From the NCBI RefSeq assembly GCF_030272615.1, contig NC_081410.1, positions 503,113,942 to 503,177,941 of the forward strand: DNA of 64,000 nucleotides, read 5' to 3'. A program made the position numbers and the translations under genes. Positions within the stretch are counted from its first letter, which is position 1. Each line of letters begins with the position of its first letter. The stretch is from Cryptomeria japonica. Its lineage: Eukaryota > Streptophyta > Pinopsida > Cupressales > Cupressaceae. The notes under the pieces were generated by a model, which had not been told where the DNA came from, ran no database searches, and saw nothing but the letters and a program-made list of their open reading frames with translations. This document shows positions 55,706-64,000 of this stretch, piece after piece.

Positions 55706-57135
55706 TGATGGTATGATGAAAGAGTAAGTATCAGGTAGAATATTGAGAGGCGGGGTGAATCAGTATATTGAAAAACTAATACAAACTTCCCAATCTCAAA
55801 TTCAAACTCACAAAGTAAACTTTCACTATCAAGATCAATAGTCAACATCAACCGATTAACTGTTATAACAAATTAATAGTAAACAACTTCAATCTTGTAA
55901 AAATCAAAATGCTTAATCATATCTCAACATATTCAATATCTCAATACTTCTAGTTATCATGCCTTATCAGAATGATTAAGTAGTTAATCAAATCAACAAA
56001 TAAGATCCTAACCACAAAAACATTCACCACTTGACACAAATGTTTATATTTGGAAAATCCAAATAGGTAAAAACCATAGTGAGATGAGACTCACAAGGAT
56101 ATCAATCTGAACTCTTCTGAAGTTTTCCCTATTAGGAGCCAAGCCTATTAAAGCTTTTACAATAATTTTTGTTAAGAATTGATTCTATTAGGAATCACCT
56201 GGTTAAGCGATTTACAAAATGCCTTGAAAGAAAATACCCTGTTAGGAGTAACCTCGATAGAGGGTTTGAGAATCCAAGCTAATGGACCACCTTGTTAGAG
56301 GATTTAAGAAGTAACCAAGCTTGTTAGAGCTTACCCGGTTAGGGGATTTTAATTCTGTTATAATTGTTAGAAAACAACAGATATTTTGTTCTGTTTGAAT
56401 AGCACTACATTTGCTTGATCAGATCCTTTTAAGATTCAATCTTCTTCTACACAAACTACAGATCCATTCTTTGGTTAGGCAACCACACACTCAACTGGTT
56501 TCAACCAACACTTTTCCAACAATCTTACAAACAACTTCATCAACCTTAAATATAGATCAATTAGGTCGATAACACAACAAATACCTAATTCTCTCATAGA
56601 TATTACAAACAAGTTGGTTCAATCTTGACCATTAGAAATCATAACAATCTTTTCACATTCTTAAAGAAAATTTCAATTGCTCCATGATCACCGCTTCATC
56701 AGACTTTGTAACTCATCACACACTATGCATTAGATGTAATCCACTTTGCTCATTCCCTAGACAATCAAACAAGTTAAAAAATGTGCCAACACAATCTAAA
56801 ATAGTCCTCATTCAATGATCACATGTGTCGCCATCATTACCGCTCATCATTAGATCTTAAACAAACAAACTTGATCGGTTAGGGTTTACCAAAAAACAAC
56901 TGGTAGGGTTTACTGGTTAGATTGCATAGAAAAGGGTTTAATGTTATACTAAACTGGATCCACTCACAAACTAACATATCGGTTTACAACATCTTCCTCA
57001 AAGCTATTCCTACCGGTTACAAGCCAATATCAATAATAACAATATCAACAATATCATAAAAAACCATTACCGGTTCAATTGACATCAATGACAACATAAC
57101 ATATCATTAATGCAATCTTCATGAAAATACCAATA
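55706..57135 (-). repeat. LTR3 of block B (5' LTR of B2)
   Basis: 1430 bp, tgatggtatg ... taccaata (terminal CA mutated to TA), followed by agttg (57136-57140). Confidence 0.85.
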
Positions 57136-57140
57136 AGTTG

Positions 57141-58744
57141 AACTGATCTTCACAATGCAATCAAAATTCACATGACACAACCTTTTATACCATAGCCAAC
57201 TCTCATCAATCTATGTAATCAAACATGTCTTCTCATCGGAGTTCAAATGAAATATATTATCTTTTGTCTATGTACCGGTTGCAATCTCCAAGCCAAATCT
57301 ATTAATGATATTGCATTTTCTATCCTTGAACTATAATTGAAATCCCTTATCTACCAATTATCCTACACTCAAAAGATTATGCTTCAAACCTTCAACATAA
57401 TAAACATTGTCAGTATTGTTCTTACCATCTAATGATATACTTCATTTTCCTTTGATCATACATGCCTTGTCTACTCCAAATATAACTAGTCCACATTCAA
57501 ATTCTTGCAAAGATAAAAACTTCCCTTTATCTCTAGTCATATGATATGAACAACCACTATCAATTACCCATTCATCCTTGTCTTCAATTTTAGCAGCAAG
57601 TGCCTTCTCTTCAGGTATATTCTCTTCCAGTGTCGAATCATCTTCCTTGATAGCTAGGAACACCCATTCCTTCCCATTGTCAGATCCACTAACAGAGTCT
57701 TCTATTGGCTCATTATCTGAATCAATAATGCCTTCCTCATCCTCTATGTAGCATGATTTGTCTCCTTTTTTATTGAATCTATATTTGTTTTGATATCCAT
57801 GGTTAGGCTTAAATGATCTTTTAACTCTTTCTTCAAATCTTGAATTTCTTTCAGGACATCTAGATGCAAAATGACCAATCTTATTACATGCAAAACATTT
57901 TAAAGGTGCTTTTCCTTCATACTTACTTCCTACCAGTCCTTTCGGTACTCTTCTAGAAAATAGTGCTTCAAGTTTCTCAAACTCATCATCTTCTCTCTTC
58001 ATATCTTCTAACTCTTTTACATATAAAGCTTTCCAATCTTGCTTACCGGTTGCAGATGTAGATGCATGAAAAGAAGGTTCAGTCTTCACTGCTCCAGAAG
58101 GTCAAAACTCGTCAAGCTCAAAAGCAAATAGTTTCCCAACCAAAGTATCTCTTTTGATAAATGTATTAGCCATTGTTCTCAACTCATTTATAAGAGTAGC
58201 CTTCATTTTTTAAGCCGATAGTAGGGCTCTCAAGAAATTATAAACAATTTCATCTTCGCTCAAAGTTCCACCACAACATTGAATTCTCATAACAATCTCA
58301 TTTACCCTTTCCATGAATGCAGTAATCCTTTCATCTTATTCCATCTTCAGGTTTTCATATCTCACCTGTTAACCATCAAGTTTAGCAATCTTCACTGTAA
58401 GGTCACCTTCATTAAGAGTCTACAACTTATCCCATATAGCCTTTCCAGATGATTTGTTTGTTAATCCCATTATTTTCTCATCAAAAAGTGCACACAAGAG
58501 GGCTTCTCTTGCTCTACAATCATTCTCAAGATCCTTGTCCAGGTTTTTCAGAGGAGGATTGCCAGATTCTGGATTAAAGGGTGTGACACCATTCTGTGTG
58601 ATCTCCCAAATCTCATTGTCAAGACATCTCAGATGAGTCTCCATCTAAATCTTCCATATTGTGTAATTTGTTCCATCAAGCCTCGGAATATCCCTTCGAA
58701 TGAAAGCTCCAGAAGAACTAGATGAAATTGAACTATTAGTTGCC
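57141..58744 (-). pseudogene. gag: gag and protease of copia A
   Basis: ATG at 58744 (MATNSSISSSSSGAF). Core: RLDGTNYTIWKI (then TAG), THLRCLDNEIWEITQNG, ENDCRAREALLCALFDEKIMG, and MERVNEIVMRIQCCGG. Knuckle CFACNKIGHFASRC, a complete CCHC (about 57855-57900). An acidic linker is followed by protease DEWVIDSGCSYHMTRD (about 57540-57590) and the pre-integrase part with NNTDNVYYVEGLKHNLLSVG. The sequence is cut by block B at 57140 and resumes in the integrase at 45063. Six or more in-frame stops, mostly TAG/TGA. Confidence 0.87.
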
Positions 58745-58804
58745 ATAGGATTTTCCTCAAGTGGTTAAGCTTTCTTCAGAGAGGACCAAACCTTTGAAAC
58801 CAAC

Positions 58805-59528
58805 TGTTAGATAGTTTAGATAACCAGAGGACAACTGAGAGGGGGGGGGGGTGAATCAGTTGTCACAGATTACCGAAAGCATTAGCAATTTAAACTTTAA
58901 TACCAGAATAGTAGTTAATCCAATTAAGCATAAACAATAATCACAAAATAAAATCCATCCACACAACACCATGATTTGTATGTGGAAAACCCGGTAAAGG
59001 GAAAACCCATGTTGGGAAGCCTACCCACAGTCAGATAATACTTCTGCAGTAAGTATGTGAATTAAAATGAAGGGGCTTGCACTTGTAGGAAGGCCAATAG
59101 CCTAGAGCACACTGCTCATCACAAAAGGAGCCTCACTGACTACATAGAAATCTAGACAACAATATGAAGAAGTGTTGAAGTACAAAAGATAGCATCTCCT
59201 ATACCAGAGTACAGTTCCAGTTAAGCTCAATACCTGAGGACTAAATCATCTTACATAAACCCAATTCGATCTCCAATGATCGACTAACTTCTCTGCTTGA
59301 ATGATATTACATTATTCACAAATTATATTCCTTGACCATGACCTCTTTCATTAACAATAATGATATACAATGATATCTTACATCTATATATACAAACCCT
59401 GACCATAAACAATTAGTCCGGCCACCAGACAATAAGTCATTTACATAATTACAAACCATGTCGGCCTTAGAGCAAACAAGTAATATCAACACATAAGACA
59501 TCCCAAAAATATATCAATAGGTCCTATC
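58805..59528 (-). repeat. 5' LTR of copia A (truncated)
   Basis: Starts tgttagatag. It has an 11-base G run at 58841-58851, where the 3' LTR has 6. The adjoining primer site (58790-58803) is degenerate (cctttgaaaccaac). The U3 end is missing from 59529 on. Confidence 0.83.
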
Positions 59529-60778
59529 TGTTGGCATTATGGATGGATTAATTATGTGCTGCATTGATGTCAACACTAGCTGCTATGGATGGTTATCGAC
59601 ATGTAGGTTTTGGTTACCAGTAGAAGATCTAGTGTTATCGGCAGAAGAGACTATTTGTTGGACACTTCCGACATGTTTGGATCTATGGAATGTGATTGGT
59701 TACATGTGATATGTGCTTCTAGAAAATGTTTTGGTCAGTTGGTATTGGATGCTATCGTACATTCTGGTAAACCCTCATCAGCATTGGTTTAATGCTTTAC
59801 CGGCAGAGCTTTCACAAAGGAATCTTGATAGGATGCATAAGTTGTGTTGCTGCAGTTTCTACATGGATTTTAGGATGCTGAAGATGTTCTTTGATCATGC
59901 TTGAACTACTTGAAGACATTACTTTGGCATGGTAGACCCAAAATAGGTCTGGTACCTATCTAGGTTATGGACCAGAATCATAATAACGTGTACTCTACAC
60001 ATTAACAGGATGTTTCAAGATGATCTATGGATTTGTTATTATTGTTTTGGTCTTAAGCCGACATGACATATCATTGTAATATTGAATTATGTAATGATAT
60101 TATTGTAATATCTTTTAGGTGGCTGACCTAATTGGTTTAGGTCTTAAGGTTTGTATAAAATGATGTAAGATCTCATTGTAGATCATGGGGATTATTTGTC
60201 GTGGTATTAGAATGCAATATCATATGCGAAGGAGATTTGGTCGATCATAGGTGATTGAATTGGGATTAAGGAAGAGGTCAAAGGTATCCGGTATTGAGCT
60301 TAACCAGGACTGTAATCAGGCATGGTAGATTCTATTTCTGATAGTTCACTCTATTAGATTGTTGTGCATTTATCTTGAGATGGTTTTAGCCTCTCTGTAG
60401 TCAGTGAGACTCTTTGGTAATGAGCAGTACACTCTAGGTAGTGTGCCTTCTTGTATGTGCAAGCCCCTCATTGTATCACATACTTTCTGCAGAAGTATCA
60501 TTTGACTATGGGTAGGCTTCCCACTGTGGTTTTTCCCTTTTCGGGTTTTCCATGTACAAATCATGGTGTTATGTGGTATGGTTTCTTTGCATTGATTATC
60601 TGGTTAATCGTTAAGCTATACTATTTATCAGTATGTGTTCCTACCTGCATCTGTATGTGCTTTACTGATACTTGATCTATTTTAAGGTTGTATTGTGGAT
60701 TAAAAGTTATAATGTGTTAACAACTAATTCACCCCCCCCCCCCCCCCACTCTTAGTTGTTCATCAGTTTAGACTAACA
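59529..60778 (+). repeat. 5' LTR of copia C
   Basis: 1250 bp. It contains a run of 16 C (60732-60747), the plus-strand image of the U5 G run of A. The shared module appears as a gggttttcc block near 60543. Confidence 0.8.
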
Positions 60779-60836
60779 ATTGGTATAAGATATTTGGTCC
60801 TCTTTTGTAGAAGCTTAACCGCTTGAGGTCGATCCT

Positions 60837-61932
60837 ATGGCAGCTAACACTTCTAATCCACCGACAACTATTTTCAAAAGAGAAATCCCTAAGCTTGATG
60901 GAAAAAATTATGGCATATGGAAATTTTGAATGGAGACTCATCTTAGATGTCTTGGCAAGGATATTTGGGAGATAACTGAGAAAGGATACACACCTTATGA
61001 TCCAACATTTGACAATCCTACTCCTACAGACTTGGATAAGAATATTGAAAATGATTGTAGAGCTAGAGAAGCCCTCTTTTGTGCACTTATTGATCAATAG
61101 ATCATGGGATTAATTGATAAATCACCGGTTAAGGTTATGTGGGACAAACTGAAAACTTTGAATGAAGGTGACCCTACTGTCAAAATTGCTAAAATTGATG
61201 GTTACTAGGTAAGATATGAAAACTTGAAGATGGAAGACAATGAAAGAATTGTTGTGTTTATGGAAAAAGTAAATGAGATTGTTATGGGAATTCAATGTTG
61301 TGGAGGATTTCTAAGTGAAGATGAAATAGTTTCCAAAGTCTTGAGAGCCCTTCCACCATGAAGGCAACTAAAATTAAAGAGTTAAGAACAATGGCAAACA
61401 CTTCAGTTAACAGAGACATTCTGATTGAAAAATTATTTTCTTTTGAGCTTGAAGAATTTGGATCTTCTAGAGCTGTAAAGTATGAAGCTGCTTTTCATGC
61501 ATCATCGTCATCATCATCTACCAGCAAAAGTGATTGAAAATCCCTATATGCAAAAGAATTGGAAGACATGAGGAAAGAAGATGAAGAACTTGAGCAACTT
61601 GAAGCCTTATTTTCTAGAAGAGTACCTAAAGGACCAAATGAAAGTAATTATGAAGGAAAACCACCTTTTAAATGTTTTGCATGTAACAAGATTGGTCATT
61701 TTGCATCTAGATGTCCTGAAAGGAATGCAAGGTTTTAGGAAAGAGTTAAGAAATGTATTAAACCTAACCAAAACTGATATAGATTCAAGAAAAGTAAACA
61801 ATTCTACACAGCAGATGAGGAAGGAGTAACTGATGACTCTAGAGATGAACCGGCAAAAGACTCTACTAGTGGGTTTGACAATGGAAAGGAATGGGTGTTC
61901 AATGCTTTGAAGGAAGATGAACTAGAACTGGC
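60837..61932 (+). pseudogene. gag: gag of copia C (truncated)
   Basis: ATG at 60837 (MAANTSNPPTTIFKREI). Close to A and E: PKLDGKNYGIWKF then TGA, THLRCLGKDIWEITEKGY, NDCRAREALFCALIDQ then TAG, and EIVMGIQCCGG. After a frameshift near 61360, ELEQLEALFSRRVPKGP and a full CCHC knuckle CFACNKIGHFASRC (about 61674-61715) follow. It ends within the acidic linker at KEWVFNALKEDE, joined abruptly to fragment D. Confidence 0.83.
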
Positions 61933-62454
61933 TATCTAAGTACCAAGAAGTGCAAAACAAGTCTCCCCCTATGGAAGACAACCAACAATCTGTGTGAATG
62001 ATATCTCTATAAAGTTTTTAATAAATCTTGCCCCCTAATGTATACAACTCCTTTTTCTTTATTTTCACATTACTATCACTCCACCTTTGACATCAATGCT
62101 AGAAACCTAACAAAAATATCAAAGCAATGATATAAACCTTTGAATCTCAAAGCTGACTACTCCCCCTATGTAGTAGCACCACTCATCAATGTCAGAATGA
62201 ATAATATCTCTGCTAATACATGTCAGACTGATGACAAACTTCATCAATCAAGTCTCTGTCAGAGGGGCAGAAACTCCTAACCTATCTCTCAAATACTCAA
62301 ATGATTCCTTAGACAGTGGTTTAGTGAATATGTCTGCAATATGTTCTTTAGTGTTCACATAAACCAATTTGACTTCCTTTGCTTCAACCTTGTCCTTTAG
62401 AAAGTTATACTTTATTGAAATATGCTTAGTCTTAGGGTGAAATACTGGATTCTT
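61933..62454 (-). mobile_element. Copia fragment D: RNase H end and 3' untranslated part
   Basis: Homologous to 42223-42760 of A, in the same (minus) orientation. The coding part 62248-62454 reads FHPKTKHISIKYNFLKDKV, KEHIADIFTKPLSKESFEYL and a stop at 62248. The purine-tract-like motifs (tctccccctatgg, 61961) are retained. The left edge is fused to truncated gag of C, and the right edge is cut by LTR E at 62455. Confidence 0.78.
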
Positions 62455-63534
62455 TGTTGGTATTATGGATAAATTCATCATGTGTTGCATTGTTTTTGTC
62501 ATTGATGTCAACACTTATCTTCTTGGAGGTTTACATTATGTTCACTGGTATGGTTAGTGTCTTATGCACAGTCACCGGTATGTGTTCACCAGCAAGTTAT
62601 ATTGTTCACCACAATGATGATGACTTGTTATCATCTCGAGATCATTTGGTTATGTCAAAGACATGGATTGGAAGTTTGGATTTGGTGTTTTTCTTATTGG
62701 TCTAATCGGGTTGAGAAATTTTCCTTTACTGATAGATGGGTCTAGGTTATGGACCAGTACTCCAGATCAGCATGACACGTTATGAAGATTGTTTATTGAT
62801 TAGATATTGTGGTAATGTATTGAGCCGACATGTTGTATCACATCAAGACTTATTTGTAATTGATTTAATTGTAATATCTTTAGTGATCTAACCTATACAT
62901 TTGGTCTTAGGTTTTGTATAAATGATTGTAAGATCTTATTGAAGATCAGGATTTAGATATGGTATGAGTGTGTTTGAATATTGAAGAGTGAGAATAAGTA
63001 GATCCTTGTGCGAATCACACAGACATTATTTGAAGGTTGAAGGAAAGTTATGAAGGTGTTTTGACACTCATGTTCGAAGCTTAACTGGTACTAAATCCAG
63101 CATTGGAGATGCTATTTTAAGAAATACACTATCATTGGATTTAACCATCCAATTGTGTAGTCAGTGTGACTCCTATTTTGTGATTGAGAAGTGAGCTCTA
63201 GGAAGTTGGCCTTTTTGCATGTGCAAAGCATATTTGTATACACACACTATCTACAGTAGTATCATTTGATTGTGGTTAGGGTTTCCCACCATGGTTTTTC
63301 CCTTACCGGGTGTCCACATCAAAATCTTTGTGTTATGTATTGTGGATGTTGTTTCTCTTTATGTTTTGTGCATTAAGTTAAACTGGTACTGCTATAACTG
63401 TTAATCTAATTTACCGACACTTAAGTTTGGTTTACCGACATTAAGTTTAAGTTAGAATAATTTTCATTTGGATTACAATTTATTGACAACTGATTCACCC
63501 CCGCCCTCTCAGTTGTCTTTCCTAGGACCTAACA
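62455..63534 (+). repeat. 5' LTR of copia E
   Basis: 1080 bp, tgttggtatt ... gacctaaca. The primer site ttggtatcaaaggc (63536-63549) follows. The partner LTR lies beyond the window. Confidence 0.83.
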
Positions 63535-63591
63535 ATTGGTATCAAAGGCAAGTCTTCTTTTTGCAGAAGCCTAACAGCTTGAGGAGATCCT

Positions 63592-64000
63592 ATGGAAACA
63601 AATTTTTTTAGGAAGGATAGTCCGAAGATTGATGGAACTAACTATGGTATATGGAAGATCAAAATGGAAACACATCTGAACTGCATTGGAAGAGATATAT
63701 GGGATGTTACTAAGAATGGCTATGTTGCTCCTATTCTAAATCAACCTCATCCACCAACATTAGCGAAGGACATGGACAATGATTGCAAATCAAGAGAAGC
63801 ACTTCTAAGTGCATTATCAGATCAGCAAATCATGGGATTATCAAACCGATCTACCACTAAAGCTATTTGGGCTAAACTAGAAATACTGAATGAAGGAGAT
63901 ACCACTGTCAAGATTGCAAAACTAGAATGTTACCGGGTCAGGTATGAAAATTTAAAAATGGAAGAAGATGAAAGAATTTATGCATTTATGGAAAGAGTTA
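63592..64000 (+). CDS. gag: gag of copia E (open, continues past the window)
   Basis: Particle protein of a Ty1/copia element. The ATG at 63592 is 43 nt after the primer site, and the 136 codons to the window end contain no stop. Motifs in order: SPKIDGTNYGIWKIKMETHL (target of the gag_2/DUF4219 start), IGRDIWDVTKNGY, NDCKSREALLSALSDQQIMG, IWAKLEILNEGDTTVKIA, YRVRYENLKMEEDERI and FMERV. At every position where A and C carry nonsense codons (for example after WKI/WKF), E has a sense codon. It is the only undamaged retroelement frame of this length here, so E is probably the youngest element. Whether pol is intact cannot be seen. Confidence 0.88.
   Translation, partial: METNFFRKDSPKIDGTNYGIWKIKMETHLNCIGRDIWDVTKNGYVAPILNQPHPPTLAKDMDNDCKSREALLSALSDQQIMGLSNRSTTKAIWAKLEILNEGDTTVKIAKLECYRVRYENLKMEEDERIYAFMERV

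Larger units (their letters stand above)
45069..57135 (-). mobile_element. Copia block B: three LTRs and two internal regions in one target duplication
   Basis: Order on +: LTR1 (45069-46510), internal B1 (46511-51038), LTR2 (51039-52462), internal B2 (52463-55705), LTR3 (55706-57135). The 5-bp duplication agttg occurs only at the outer ends (45064-45068 and 57136-57140). No matching pair flanks a single LTR-int-LTR unit. LTR1 and LTR3 resemble each other more than LTR2 (for example the segment after cccaatctcaaattcaaactc). B2 lacks the RNase H and PPT. This fits a second copy inserted into an older sister, followed by LTR-LTR deletion. Confidence 0.82.
40972..59528 (-). mobile_element. Ty1/copia element A (split by block B, right LTR truncated by C)
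   Basis: A leftward copia element: 3' LTR 40972-42177, purine tract 42178-42190, RNase H/RT/integrase to 45063, then after block B the protease and gag (57141-58744), a degenerate primer site and the 5' LTR from 58805. The 5' LTR matches the 3' LTR only up to the position equal to 41703. At 59529 plus-strand element C starts and about 475 bp of U3 are absent. Domain order (gag-PR-IN-RT-RH) defines Ty1/copia. All frames are broken. Confidence 0.88.
59529..61932 (+). mobile_element. Copia element C, 5' part, plus strand
   Basis: 5' LTR 59529-60778 (tgttggcatt ... gactaaca), primer site 60780-60791 (ttggtataagat, decayed) and a gag pseudogene. It is the same broad family as A but in opposite orientation. 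It stops in the middle of gag at about 61932, where a minus-strand fragment (D) begins, so protease to 3' LTR are missing. Confidence 0.8.

Noticed and set aside
61928-61936. ctatc as a possible target duplication of copia C (matches 59524-59528)
   Set aside because: The sequence after it does not continue A's LTR (expected cacacattac) but matches A's internal 3' end, where the same letters occur in the homologous stretch, so it is probably coincidence.

Overview
The window is a stack of nested, mostly decayed retrotransposons. It contains no intact host gene, tRNA, rRNA or CRISPR that I can support. It is A+T-rich. Its elements use plant-type features: tRNA-iMet primer sites (TGGTATCAGAGC-like), long LTRs, chromodomain Ty3/gypsy elements, Ty1/copia elements and an L1-type LINE with a plant-style RNase H. 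This suggests a seed plant with a very large, repeat-rich nuclear genome. A conifer or other gymnosperm is my best guess, but that is inference. Most stop codons inside the pol reading frames look like CAG or TGG changed to TAG, as expected from long-term cytosine methylation.

Layout. (1) 1-2928: the 5' end of a minus-strand non-autonomous LTR element, X. (2) 2929-6213: A+T-rich DNA with no recognisable gene. (3) 6214-40691: a minus-strand Ty3/gypsy chromovirus, Z. Its left LTR is split by a solo LTR (S, 7103-8638) and by a second non-autonomous LTR element (Y, 9514-25994). Y is itself split by a plus-strand chromovirus (G, 14530-24175). Z's internal remnant is 26151-29190, and 29191-29940 is unexplained. 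Z's right LTR (29941-40691) is split by a plus-strand retroposed sequence (P, 31008-39936). P is in turn split by a nearly full-length minus-strand LINE (L, 31940-39858). (4) 40692-40971: short flank. (5) 40972-59528: minus-strand Ty1/copia element A, split by a block of a second copia family (B, 45069-57135) that carries three LTRs and two internal regions inside one target-site duplication. (6) 59529-64000: plus-strand copia pieces C and E with a minus-strand fragment, D, between them. E begins a gag frame that is open to the window edge.

How the parts relate. X and Y have primer sites, LTRs and gag-like nucleocapsid ORFs but no protease, integrase or reverse transcriptase. Instead they carry (a) a coiled-coil protein followed by four CCHC zinc knuckles and (b) a long separate ORF of unknown function whose N-terminus is conserved between the two. 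Y (internal 3' end and PPT) and X plus Y (LTR module) share signals with the autonomous copia elements A and B, which suggests they are moved in trans by copia machinery. LINE L carries a third ORF that starts 27 nt after its ORF2 and has a similar layout (globular part, acidic middle, coiled-coil end). This recurring orphan ORF in two unrelated retroelement classes is the most interesting signal in the window.
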